64,000 bases of DNA, taken from contig CM075673.1 in the NCBI GenBank assembly GCA_037962975.1, forward strand, positions 166,676,667 to 166,740,666, read 5' to 3'. Made by a program: the position numbers and the translations under genes. The notes below the pieces were generated by a model. That model made no database searches. It was given only the letters and a program-made list of their open reading frames with translations, and had not been told where the DNA came from. This document shows, one piece after another, positions 13,049 to 24,959 of the stretch. Each line of letters opens with the position of its first letter. The first letter of the stretch is position 1. The stretch is from Clitoria ternatea (lineage: Eukaryota; Streptophyta; Magnoliopsida; Fabales; Fabaceae).

Positions 13049-13178
13049 TAGTTTCCTGTTTCACAGTAACTGAGATTTGTCACATCAATCACAGTTACTA
13101 CCAAGTTAGATATTCTACCTATACAGAGTTTACAGACAAAGCAAGATAGACCTTTTCCCCATGCCTATTGGATTAACT

Positions 13179-13190
13179 GCTCTGATACCA
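13179..13190 (-). other. Primer-binding site, initiator tRNA-Met type
   Basis: On the minus strand, three bases after the 5' LTR, the sequence TGGTATCAGAGC is complementary to the 3' end of plant initiator tRNA-Met. This is the usual primer site of plant Ty1/copia and chromovirus elements. Confidence 0.9.
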
Positions 13191-15191
13191 CTTTGTAACA
13201 CCCTCTGTTACACCTTAATAAATTCTAGAAAAACTCGTAATTTTTTTTTTAAAGATATGATTGTTAAAAAGAAACTATCGGAATAAATTATATACATTAT
13301 TTCTGAAATACCTCACAAATATTATTAAAACTTTATAAAGTATTTGTACATTCATCCGAAGAAAATAAACATTAAACATTATAAGAAAGAGAGGAAACTC
13401 CATGGCCCAGAAGCAGTTACTTATTAACATTATTTATTCATTGGACCACGGTATTCATACCGAGCTCCCTTTCTAGAACGTGCTATATTTACTGCCGATA
13501 TTCTTCGATCCTTCCCTCTGAACCATCAATTTAAAACATGTGAAACAAAAACACAGAGAAAGGAGTGAGAAACAGAATATAATATTTCCGAATAAGACAT
13601 AAGCAACAAAGGGTTTTCACAACCAATACATAATAATATCAATCACAATCACATACACAATCAATTATGAATGCATGAATGTTATGCAATATCTTCATCA
13701 TAACTTACCTATATATGTGGGCCCTTAAATTTTAATTTGCACTGGGCCAACCAGGAGTTTACACTGTTCCATAAGTCCGGATAATAATAATATGAACAGC
13801 TCAACTGGCATGGAAACACTTAGAGACTAGTCAGATTGAGAAAGTTTTTATTGTGAAAGTACCCGACACTAGGGAGCTACCCCAGGTCCCCTGAAGCACC
13901 CTTTCACACCCTCTCATCCCAAGGCTCGTAATTAAGCCTCCTCTAATGTATCCTCGGTTTCTATAATCCGTCCCCAGACAATATTATTTTATTTCACTTT
14001 AATGATTCATGATGCATGAACTACTCGCGTATTTAGTTGGTTAAGGCTTTTAGAAACTCAATTATTAAATCCCTTAAAGGTTTACAATATCATTTTAATA
14101 AACTGTATATTTTCTCAATTCTCTGAATTTCTGTCCCACAGAAATAAATTTGGTACAGTTTTCAAATCTCACTGAAATTGAGTTTCTAAGCCTTAAATAT
14201 CTAAAAACTTTATCATATAAAACTTTACATAATCTTTCTCGAATTAAATCTTAACAAAATCAAATTTAGGAATCTCAATTATTTCCAAATATCTTTAGTT
14301 ATTAAGTTGGAAAAATAAAATAATTTTCTTTAAAAAAAATTTTGTTTTATTAAAAGAGAATTATTATTAACCAAAAATACTTAAAATTACAAAATTTTAA
14401 TTTAACTCAAGATTTAATTAAATAAATTCTCATAAAATGTTTTTTTTATTCTAAATATTGAAAATAAAGTTAATAAAAAATCATTTCTAAGAATGAATAA
14501 AAGATAACAAAATTTAAAGAGTAAGGTAAGAAATTCTTACTGAATTTTAGCTTTCCGTCATGCTCGCTATATGCTCAAACTCCACATTACAATATCATCA
14601 ATCAAAATCAATCAATATCAATCATAACTAAATATCATCAATCAATCAATCATAATCAAATCATAATCAAATCAATTAAATATCATTAATACATATCATA
14701 ATACAAAATTTAATGATTATTAATATAGTCAATTTTAGTCCTTTTGGTCAATTCCTTGCATAGGTATATGTAAGTCCATATAATCCAGTCCTTGCATAGG
14801 TATAGTTCAGTCCATATGGGTCATAATGGTCCAAGTCCTTGCATAGGTATAGTCCAGTCCATATAGGTCATAATGGTCCAAGTCTTTGCATAGGTATGTT
14901 AGAGTTAGTTAAACCGGATATTTAATTTAAAATTTATTAAAAATGTTAAGTTAAAAAGTTAATATTTTAAAATAATAATATTATTAAATTTAAAAGGAGT
15001 AGGGAACTCCTCCCATTATTCTTATGTCTTTTCATATTATACTTCTTATCTCACTCCCCCTTACCTTGAATTGTTACCCAAAATGGATTTGCTTTGCGCC
15101 TCCGATTTCTAAAAATATTAATACCAATCTTATTTCAGTATAAGCATAAGACGAAGATTAAGATTACTACTTAAAACAGAAATGGTAAATT

Positions 15192-15201
15192 CTGAATAGT
15201 A

Positions 15202-15235
<34 letters not shown>

Positions 15236-15433
15236 AAATAGTGAATAGTAACAGTAAATAGTAAAACGTGAATAGTAACAGTAAATAGTAAAACGTGAAT
15301 AGTAACAGTAAATAGTAAATCGTAAATAGTAATGGTAAATAGTAACAGTAAATAGTAATTTACTATTTGAATAGTAATTTACTATTGAAATAGTAATTTA
15401 CTATTGAAATAGTGTTTACTATGCAGAATAGTA
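15192..15433. repeat. AATAGT-type minisatellite in the 5' LTR
   Basis: This is the counterpart of the array at 7513-7748, with a different run of GTGAATA units at its start. Confidence 0.85.
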
Positions 15434-15656
15434 ACTTAAAATAATATTATTTTCAGTATAATAACAGATTTCTAAAAACGATATAAAAATAATCTAAAAA
15501 AATATAAAAGAGAAGTATTCTTACCTTAGGATTTTGGCAGAACCTTCTCTCCAAAAACTTTTCTTCTCTCTCTCACTTCCACCACTATCTCACTAGCACT
15601 ACTGTATTAAGAAAACTTAATCTGAAATTGTGAATTCTAAAGAAGAAATCCTTCGG

Positions 15657-15664
15657 TATTTATA
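15657..15664 (-). promoter_or_regulatory. Likely TATA box of the chromovirus 5' LTR
   Basis: The minus strand reads CCTATAAATACC, a near-consensus plant TATA box inside the LTR. Transcription would start some 30 bases downstream, near 15625. The identical site exists in the other LTR at 7971-7978. The start site is inferred. Confidence 0.55.
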
Positions 15665-16282
15665 GGAAAAAAATTTACTATGCATTCCATTATTTTAATA
15701 TAAAAGTACTATGCATTTTTGAATTTTTTATTCCAGGTTACTATGTATTCTTTGAAAATTTCGTACATGCACAGTGTTTTGCATAGTAACTGTCGGTAGA
15801 ATTATTAAGCCAAATAGTAACCTTTCACTCGGTATATTTTAAATATTCAAAATGAGTCCTTTTTGAAATTTAGCGATATTATATCAGTCCTCACTAATTT
15901 TATAATAAGTAATATAAAGTTGAAATTTTAAAAATCTAAAATTTTCTGTTAATAAAAATTTATTGATACGTTTCTAATTTTTTAACGATTGGAAAAAATC
16001 AAGATTTTTCTCAAACCGATAATTTTTAGATAAGTCTACTTGAAATGGATTTTAGAAAATTTTCTTATAATTTAAATTCACTTTCTCATAAATATTTATA
16101 ATTTAAGTCACTTATATGAATTTAAAATTATTTAAAAAATATTATTTTTATTAAAAAATTCCAAAATTCCAAAAAATTCCAAAAAATCATAAATAATACG
16201 TAGATTAAAAAGTTCTAAAGAACCATAATTTAATTCCTTCAAAATTTTAATATAAAAATAAAAATAGGGGTGTTACAGATGT

Positions 16283-17826
16283 CCTGAACATGATAGTAAA
16301 ATTTTAGTCTGATCTAACGATGAATAAAGTTGTAGTAGTGAATTTTAGGAATCCTAGTTATCGTTGTCGTCGAGATTGGGCCATTCGTGCTGAGGGACAA
16401 AGTGGAATCACCATGTAACTATGTAGCTTTCCTCTAGGATCCTACACAATCTATGGGTCATATCGACATGTCGCCCAAAAACCCTGCTTGGTAGAGAACA
16501 TAGAACTCGTAGGTCACAACGAATAAGAAAATCCCTAAAAGAGTGGAAGGAGAGTCCTTTGTGGTGTTTGTCATACAATCCCTACTCTTCAAGCGGTACC
16601 GTTGTCAATGGCCTTGCTGACGGGTTTTCTGGAATGAGGGCTTGTTATTGACGTTCTGGTGCTTCTTCCAAAGTTTATATGTTTGTTGCGCTGATAAAGC
16701 CATCTATCATGTCTTTGATCTTGGAGTCCTCTTCATCGTCATTGTCTCTCTTAGGATACTCGAATAGGGATGTCATCTTAAGGGTGCGTAGAAGATCCTC
16801 GAGCAATGTTATATATGGAGGTGAGGGTGTGATATTGTCGGAGCTAATATCAGAAGTCGGGATAGGGTGTGCATACATGTGGACGCTCCTACACCATTTT
16901 CATTGTTGCTTTCAGGTGTTGTTCCCATCAGGCTCTACATCTAAGTTTGAAGGATAAACACACACACACACACAAAGAAACAAAGAGGGAGTGAGTCCAT
17001 ATTCAAGATATATGGCGACATGGCTCACATCACAAGGGTTTTACAGGATTATAGACCAATCAATATGTCATGTTATGCTATGCTCTATTATCTTTATACA
17101 ACTTATGCATGAGGGCCCTTGTAACTTTTTCAACGACCGGGATCGATTAACGACAAACCCATTCTTTATAATTAACTTTATTCCTAGATGAAGAATTTAA
17201 TGGACATTTCATCCCTAAGACACGTGTGGTAAATCAAACGCACACATATAACATTCTCTCAGATCGAAATACACATTAGTAATTGAGAAATGAAATGATA
17301 ACATGATATAAGTGTGTAAGTATACATAAGTATTTACTACAAAGTCATAATAAAGAGTAGGTTATGTCCAATCCAACTAAAAGAGGGTTTAGCCACACAT
17401 TTCCATGAGGACTAACCCAAAATATATTAATGAATGAAACAAAAAAGGAAGATAAATAAACCTTATAATCAAACTCCAAAGTCCTTGAAGGATGAATAAG
17501 GTCTCTTAAAGCTAAGTTCAACTCCCCCGTGTCCAAAGAAAACCCACAAACTAACCTCAAACATTTTAAATGGCCTTTAGGGTGAAAAGGAGAGGTGTTG
17601 CTATGACCTAGGCACTCAAGCCCCCACTTTGACGCTTGAGCACCACCCTTTCAGCAGCCAAAACTCAGCTTTTAGGAAAACTCCACTTCTTGTATTATTA
17701 TGCATATTTTAGACCTCAAGTTTCTATAACAAGACTCAATCGTTCAAATAGAGATTTGGATGTCCTGAACATGATAGTAAAATTTTAGCCTGATCTAACG
17801 ATGAATAAAGTTGTGGTAGTGAATTT
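16283..17826. repeat. Tail of copy 1 (16283-16346) plus complete copy 2 of the tandem duplication
   Basis: 16283-16346 is the displaced end of copy 1 and matches 17763-17826. 16347-17826 is the intact second unit. The join AATTTTAGGAATCC at 16340-16353 is the original unit-to-unit junction. The same conserved 67-codon minus-strand frame occurs at 16675-16878. No known family is recognised. Confidence 0.85.
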
Positions 17827-19154
17827 AATATTGCTAGTTTGGGGTTGAGCGCAAATAAAGCTCTTTTTTTCTCTTCTAAGTCTTCTACAACCTATATCAA
17901 AACCACCCAAATAAACTAGTGAGATGCTAATTAGGATATTGCTTTAAAAAGATCAATATAAGGACTTCAAATTTATATTACTTTTGGAACATTCTTTGTT
18001 CCTTGGATATTGAAAGCTTTTCATAGTAATGTATAATAAATGCCAAAATAAGGACTAAGACAAAGTTCAAAAAGAGAATAGAAGTTTTTAATATGGTCTC
18101 ACTATTTTTCCTTGTCAAGAGTTAGTTCTATTATACTTCACTCTTTATGTCTTGAGACAAAATATAAATGTTGAAGTCTGATTAAAAGGGACAAAACTTT
18201 TCTTGTATTGTCAGGAAAAAATACATTTTACTTTCTCTTTCTTGGTAAGGTACTTTTGATGAAACTATTGATGAAGCTCTAGGTGATGCAAATACTAGAT
18301 TTGAGAAAATCGTGTTGATAAGTGATAATATTTTCATAATGTGTTCAACAATCATTGGACATGCAATGCTACATTTGTAAGTGTGTCATACTGATCCTTG
18401 ATTTTATATCAAGGTGTTCCATAGTTCAAAAGATAAACGATGTTGTTAGTAAAGATGATCTTTTGAATATTGGTGATGTTTATGTCATTAAGTCAACTAA
18501 GTTGTTAAGCATGTGGTTGCTAATGTCATGAATTAGACTAACTAATGACGATCTTAAATTTGTGCAACTGATCTTGATATACTGATGACAAGTCTTCAAA
18601 TGCTAAAGCAACTGTATCACATGCTATGGATGATAATCCTTGAAGATAAAAACTTCCTAACATTGATTCTTGATTATGATCTTGAAATTTCATGACTGAG
18701 ACAAAGGGGGAAAACTTGTATTCCTGATTATAACCTTCTACAACATCTACACATGGAATATCTTGTATTCCAAACTTGTGACACGATATGCTCTTGAGAT
18801 GGTTGGCTCTTTCTGAAGTTGAGTTATGTTGAAGAGATTGATTATAAGATAAGATCTAGCATAACTACTCAACATTTTTCATTATTTGGTTGTTAAGCCT
18901 TATCAGTGTTCTTGGCATGTTTTTCTAAGTGGATTTAAACTGAAACACTTTAAAGTAAATGGATTAAATATGGTAACATTTTAGAAACTAATCAACCTTT
19001 ATTCAACAAGCCTGAGGGGTTTGTTTTTATCAAAACATTTCCCGAAAGGGATTTTCCCAAAACAACTAGCTTGATTTAAAGTGCCATGTAACATAGGAGT
19101 TTGTGCAAATCCTGAAAGTTCCATTACCGGGACAACGTCATGGTGCACTTAAAA
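17827..19154. other. Intergenic DNA, nothing certain
   Basis: This stretch is less AT-rich than its neighbours and reads like decayed coding or transposon sequence with many stops. It borders the CACTA fossil at 19155 and may be the upstream part of that element. No motif could be fixed. Confidence 0.4.
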
Positions 19155-19660
19155 GAAAAGAAATTCATGAATAACTATTACTTGTGGTACAACCATGGTG
19201 ATTAGTTTCCGCCTCCACCGCAATGGTCCTTTGCAACAATCTAACTACGATGTGGATGGTAGTATGGAAAACTACAACAACATCCAATAGTTGGTGATGA
19301 ATCATGTTAGATTTTTGGTTAAGAAGGTTTTGAAACATGAAAGACTTGCAAATAAAGAGGAGAACATAGAGGAAGATTTGAAATCCAAATATTCAAAAAT
19401 TTGATAATGTCTTCGTGACAACTCAAGCTCTATTTGGGATGGATATGACACTCACACTAAGTTGTTTGTCTCCTTACTTGTTTTAAGCTTGAAGTTTGAA
19501 TACAATATTTCGAAAGGGTGTTTTAATCGCATGGTTGAGTTTATGGGCTCGATTATGCCTAAAGATAACTAAATGCCAATGAACTTGTGTCGTGTGAAGA
19601 GATATGTGGCTAACCTAGGGTTAGGATGTGAACAAATTTTACAAGTTTTGTTTAAATAAT
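19155..19660 (+). pseudogene. CACTA (En/Spm) TNP2-like transposase, N-terminal fossil
   Basis: Translating around frameshifts and stops gives pieces typical of the N-terminal part of plant CACTA TNP2 transposases: a start like NNYYLWYNHG, then HTKLFVSLLVLSLKFEYNIS, then MVEFMGSIMP and YVANLGLGCEQI. The catalytic part is absent. The fragment is short and broken and cannot be functional. The assignment rests on remembered family pattern, with moderate certainty. Confidence 0.55.
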
Positions 19661-19739
19661 CAAACATGCTTTTTTATATCATTTTACATTTATCAATTAT
19701 TATAACAGTTAATTTTACCAAACATTTCAAATATACTTA

Positions 19740-19982
19740 GGTTGCCTTTAGTTACAGAAAATTATTCTAGTTTTCTAAAAAAGTTTTCTGCTTGTTTTTT
19801 AAAATTTTTATTTCCTGAAATAACTAAAAAAATTCTTAGAAAAACTTTCACACTTTTTAGTTTTCTTGAAAAACTTCTTTATTTTTCTTAAAAAATAGAA
19901 AACCTAGTTTTTTAGTTTTCTATAAATTTTTTTTAAATATTTTATTAACAATTTTTAAAAAACTTACTAACTAAACACCACC
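19740..19982. mobile_element. Tourist-like (PIF/Harbinger) MITE with TTA target duplication
   Basis: The ends are imperfect inverted repeats: GGTTGCCTTTAGTTA at the left and GGTGGTGTTTAGTTA as the reverse complement of the right end. They are flanked by TTA on both sides (19737-19739 and 19983-19985). Length is 243 bp, it is AT-rich and has no coding capacity. TTA duplications and G-rich ends with a TTTAGTT or TTTGGTT core fit Tourist-type MITEs. Confidence 0.6.
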
Positions 19983-19985
19983 TTA

Positions 19986-22180
19986 ACGAATTTAATGGTT
20001 TCGTGTTTCTAATTTTTAGCTTTCAGTAATTTTTTTAACGTTTAACTAACTTTTCAACTATTTTTACAGATAAGTGAGATATGCTGTGCGTGCATGTGGC
20101 GAGTTCAGTACCATTCTTTGGTTTTTCTATTCCCTTACCCTTTCACTTCATTATTTTTGTTTGTTTGCGGTTTCTGACTCATGCGAGCTATGAATGCTAA
20201 ATTGACTGGTGTAGTTTTTTTTTTCCCAAAGCTGTGCAAGATGTTGACATTCAACAAAGATGTATTTGTATAGTAAATGACAAGAATGGACTTGGCAAAT
20301 GAAAATACTAGTGTAATACTATTAAGAGTTTAACTTTGTTTTATTGTTAGTTTAATTTTTATATTATTTAATTAATTAAAATAATTTAAAATTTTCTTTT
20401 ATACTGTCTCTCATTTCAAATACAAGTAAAATAATATTAAGAATAATAGCTAAAAATTAATTATTTATATTAATGCTATCAAATATTTGATGTAATTTTA
20501 TAAGATACTTTTAATATTAGTTATTACACAAAGAATTAGTTCTATTGAGAATATATATAAGGATGATATATTTGATAAACAAATATTTAATGACATCAAA
20601 AAGTATAATTTTACTTATATTATGAGACAAATTTTTTTACCAAAATTTACTTACAGTTAGAATAAGAGATAGTATAATTTTTATATAGGATAAAATTGAT
20701 GTTAATGTAATTTTCTTTTATAAATTCAATAAAACGAGCACCGGCCCAATATAGAAATGAGTTGGCCCATAACTTAAATGGCAATATGCTGGGCTTGCAA
20801 AACATCACAAAGGGAAATATTTTTGCACCATCTTTATTTTTACTTTTTATATCTATGTGTGAGATCAAATACTCTTCAACTGCAAAGATCAATCATTTTA
20901 AGTCGTAGAAATTACTGACGTGTCTCTTAACAAAGTATTAACTATTTATTAATTGTGTTTGATTTTGTTGGTAACCATTTTTAACTTTTTTAATTTATTT
21001 TAAAAACACCCATATTTACTTTAAAAAGATTTAAGCCTTTTGGAAAAAATAAATTCCAAATAATGGTAAATTTAAAATTGCAACAAAAGTACACATTAAA
21101 ACTTTCATATTTGCCTCAGCGCCACTGTAGGCTTTTGCTTGTATGCTTTATCGAGGTTCCTAGCATGACAAATCAATTGGTATTAGACATATGAGTCCAT
21201 CTATTTATAAATTACTTCATTTACTCATCTTTATTCGATGTAAGACTTCTTCGTCCACACCATTCACACTTAATTTAACACATATTACACTTTCTTCGGC
21301 TGCATGCAATTAGGCCATGTCTTGCTATTGCCAAATCCTTCATGTTCAAACATTTTAAACAAGAAAAAATGCAAATAAAAATAATTTCCTATGAAATGAA
21401 TTTCAATTAAGGAATAGAGTAGCGAGATATTTTTGCAAGAACTTCCTTTGTGTGAACACTATGGTCACAAATTAAATCCATGAGATGAATCTTTAAAGAA
21501 AACAAAAGAAGGAAAAAGAATTTGAAATTTTGTAGGAATAAATAGTGGTGAAGAAAAAAGCTTAAATAGAGTGAAGCTTAAAGTGTGTTTGGTATGCAAT
21601 TGAAAAAACAAAGTTATGAAAATAAAAAAAAATCTAAAGATTAAAATTAATAATTTACGTCATTTGACGTAATTAAAAGTTGATTTGGCCATAAAATCTT
21701 ATTTTAGAATTAGTCAAATTTTGATTTGGCTAACCTCAACAGGAAACCAAATCCCTGAAAGAAGAGAATCAGGTTGGATAACAGTCATTCATTGGATAAA
21801 CTAATGAAGAGCTATTTTAGCTTATAAAGTTATTTTTTGAAATTTTTTTTTTTCACTTTTAGATTTTAAATTCGAGAATTTTTAAATTTAATTTGAAATT
21901 TAAATAAAATATACTTCTAAATATTATTTTTTGAAAAAATTCAAATCATTCGAGAAAAATAAGAGCATTGATGGAATTGAAAAAATATGGGTGGTGGAAA
22001 AAGCTAAAAAAGGTAGTGCGAAAAATGATCACATGGCATAAATGAATACCCAGGCCCGCGTGCCAACTGAAATATAATGGATCTAATCCAAATGAGTTTT
22101 CACCCAAAAAAAAAAAATCAGATGAGTTTAAATTGAAAACACTTACGCATCATGACCAAAAAAACAACACTTACGCACAG
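19986..22180. other. AT-rich intergenic DNA
   Basis: No gene is recognised. A minus-strand 81-codon frame at 20647-20892 has no domain and is probably chance. The rest is AT-rich with homopolymer runs. Confidence 0.5.
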
Positions 22181-22190
22181 TTTTTTAAAA

Positions 22191-24342
22191 GGCTTAATTA
22201 TGTTTTTGATGATTCAAAAATTGTATAATTTTATCAAAGTCTCCGTAATTGAAATAATTAACATTGATTATTTTACGATCGGTGTAAAAAAATACATTTT
22301 AAACTGGTAAATTTTTATAATCGGTGTTCAAATTTTAACACTGATTATTTTATAACTGGTGTAAAAAGTGTAGTGGAGAGAGATTTGGATCCCCCTATTT
22401 CACTTCTTTCTCCCACTAAGATAGAGTTGGATCCGCCGGAAGATGCAGCAGCTCCTTCCGGATCCATCATCTTGAGTTCCCAACCAAAAATAAGAAAGCT
22501 CACTAATACGCCAAGGAAAGACAAGCCAAGCATCATAAATATATGATGGATCGTTCTCCCTAGGAGCATAGATTTCAATTTTACCAAAATCAGATTGAAA
22601 TCAAGCATGTTTTATTCGATAAGGAGTAAGAGAAGAATCTGACTCAGTTAAAAATAGAGAAATCAGAACCAAATCAAGATAGATGATACGGATCAACTAT
22701 TCCTCTTGCATTATTGCACCAAAGATTGACCTCCGTGGAAAGGATGATTCATTCAAATCGACATGAGAGTCCAACCACATTGCATTGTCAAAACCCATGT
22801 TGTATATTTGAAAAAGGTTTACCCCCTTGCTTCTCTCATGTTACAATCCTCTTACCGCTGACCTCCCTTTCTTCTCGATTCACAGAAAGTGTTTGTCATA
22901 AGTATTCATCATTAATGGTCTTTATTAAGTGATGATGTGGCAAATTGAAATATCACATCATCAGTTACACGTGTAATTAAAACAAAATAAAAACTAAATA
23001 TAAAGACACATCATCACATCTCTTTCCTTGCCCTCATCTTCATTCTCTCTCCACCCCTACCCCTTATCTTCACAAACCCTACCCTCTATCACCATAACAA
23101 CATACCCACAAACCCTACCCAGAAACAAAAACTAAGTTTTAACCATTCATCCACCTCACCCGCAATGTTCCACCTCTACAATTCTTCACCCATGCCCACA
23201 CCCAACATTCCACCTCCACAGGCACAAAACAAAAACCAAGGTTAAAATGAATTAATTAGAATGTAAAAAAACATGAGAATAAAATTGTTGAAACTTTCAA
23301 TCATTAAAATCCATAAATCCCAAATCAAAACCAAGAATAATATACCAAAACCAAGGACCAAAATTTACATAAATAGTTTATATTCCTCATTCATTTTCAA
23401 TAACAACAATCACACACACACACACAATATAACAACTTCAGTATACATGCGCACACACAAATTCTATGCGACCGATTCATTACATACATTGAAGAGAGAA
23501 CAAAGAAAAAGAAACAAAATAAAGAGACACAAAAATAAGAGAGTGGGTGGCATTCTTAACCACTATCATTCAGTTTCGTACGTCTCTCTATGGTTGTCTG
23601 AACCATCATTGCCTCAACCATTTTCCACATCAAACCAACATTTGTATCCCTTTCATCCATCTCGTAAACTCTGTAGCTCTGACATCATGAGAATTCCACG
23701 CGCCACTCTAAAACCGTGTGTTGTCCTCCATAGATCCAGACTAGGTGTTATCATCTGTCACTGCTTTGTGACCCACTACCACTTCCTCAAATCAGAATTG
23801 CATCGTCTCATATATTTTGACATTGAGGTTAATGATAATGAAACGCATGAAATGAGGAACCCTTACACGTGTTGGTTTCTATGAGATGGGAGAATGGATG
23901 CGGGGTTGAAGGGATTGAAGCTCTTTATTCTCTATTTTTTCTCCTTATGATGCTTATAAAGATAAAAGGAACAACGTAATTAAAAGAGAAATAGAGATAA
24001 AGAGAGTGAGAAAGAGAAAAAAAATGTTAGGGTTATAGTGGAAGATCAAGGGCTCTAGGAATGAGATGAGGTAAAAGGTTAAAGAGAAAGAAAGAAAAAA
24101 AATAAAGAAAGAGAGGAGAAAAGGAAATAAATGTATAAAATGCTTTAGTGATATGTCTTTCATGAAGTAGTGCTGATATGACATTTTTGTTTGTCACATC
24201 TTCATTTAATAGAGGCCATTAATAGAAAGGACTTATGGCAAACACTTAAAATTTTATAGGGACTAATACCTTACAAAAAAAATTTATAAGGACTTTTAAC
24301 AAAACTAGACAACTTTTTAGGGACCAAAAATATAATTAACCC
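22191..24342. mobile_element. Mutator-like element (non-autonomous), 2.15 kb, 10-bp target duplication
   Basis: The left end reads GGCTTAATTATGTTTTTG and the reverse complement of the right end reads GGGTTAATTATATTTTTGG. Both are directly flanked by the identical 10 bases TTTTTTAAAA (22181-22190 and 24343-24352), a size that fits Mutator-like elements. The inverted homology resumes further in: around 22890-22960 the left arm matches the reverse complement of 24165-24235 (CATTAATGGTC-type and GATGATGTGGCAAA-type blocks). The left arm therefore appears to carry a ~620 bp later insertion (about 22245-22865). No transposase is seen. The internal frames (22345-22608 minus, 23273-23884 plus) have no known domain. 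Confidence 0.65.
22255..22375. repeat. CACTA-like terminal fragment inside the Mutator-like left arm
   Basis: This piece ends with GTGTAAAAAGTGTAGTG, whose reverse complement starts CACTAC. It contains repeated ATCGGTGT and ACTGGTGTAAAA motifs in both orientations, as in the subterminal repeats of plant CACTA elements. The partner end was not found. Confidence 0.4.
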
Positions 24343-24352
24343 TTTTTTAAAA

Positions 24353-24959
24353 TACCTTATTCAAGCTCAAGCTAGTCAAGATTATTATGAGCGGCAAAAC
24401 CCCATCCACTAAGATTATTGTATGGTTTGAGACTTAAACTTGAGATCCTAGGTTAAACTAGAACAGTTCCTTACCAATTGATCTACATGCTTATTAATAA
24501 AACAATTACACATACTAAAAAAGGAACCTAAATAATAGTAGAAACCACAATTAGAGAAAAGCCCTAAGTTATTTATTCCTTACAACCCATCAATTCAACA
24601 AAGGGAACATATAGATGTTATAGATGTTTTTAGTTTAATAAAATGATCTATTTGTGAGATATTATTAATAATGTTCTAGGCAAAAGAAACTTCTGCATCT
24701 AATATATTTTCAACACGCTTTCCCTGCCCTTCAATACTCACATATAAAGGTGACATAAGAGAAGTTACTTGTTACACCACCCTTTTTAACTACTTGCATT
24801 ATATATATAATTCTAGAAAATGTCCTTAATTAGCATTTTTTTTCTCAAGATTTAGAATCATAAAAAAAATAAAAAATAAGAAACCTAATCTTAGTGATTT
24901 TGTCCAACTCCTCTCTCAAAGCCTCACCATTTGTTTCCTCAAAAATGTTGAGTCCTCCC
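24353..24959. other. Intergenic DNA, nothing recognised
   Basis: AT-rich sequence between the Mutator-like element and an integrase fossil. Part may belong to the same decayed retroelement as the following feature. Confidence 0.45.

Larger units (their letters stand above)
5488..16277 (-). mobile_element. Complete Ty3/gypsy chromovirus-type LTR retrotransposon (Tekay/Del-like)
   Basis: The element is 10,790 bp, lies on the minus strand and is bounded by LTRs that start TGTAACACC and end GGTGTTACA. It is flanked by the perfect 5-bp target duplication GATGT (5483-5487 and 16278-16282). The 5' LTR (element sense) is the right one. Next to it lies a primer-binding site matching initiator tRNA-Met. 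One uninterrupted Gag-Pol frame runs to a purine-rich tract beside the left LTR. Pol order is protease, RT, RNase H, integrase, which is Ty3/gypsy. The C-terminal end resembles a chromodomain and the LTRs are about 3.1 kb long, which together suggest the Tekay/Del chromovirus clade (inference). Few LTR differences and an intact frame indicate a recent, possibly still competent copy. It sits inside copy 1 of the ~1.48 kb tandem duplication. Confidence 0.95.
13194..16277 (-). repeat. Chromovirus 5' LTR (3084 bp)
   Basis: This is the right LTR and would drive minus-strand transcription. By eye it differs from the left LTR by roughly six substitutions outside the minisatellite, a ~26-bp deletion near 14440 and a few single-base or homopolymer indels, so the insertion is recent. 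The inner edge is next to the primer-binding site. The outer edge is followed by the GATGT target duplication. Confidence 0.95.

Noticed and set aside
13171..13190. Possible tRNA gene next to the chromovirus LTR
   Set aside because: Only the short 3'-end complement of initiator tRNA-Met is present; this is the primer-binding site.
23273..23884. 203-codon plus-strand frame inside the Mutator-like element
   Set aside because: No recognisable domain, biased low-complexity start and no matching frame elsewhere; kept only as possible cargo.
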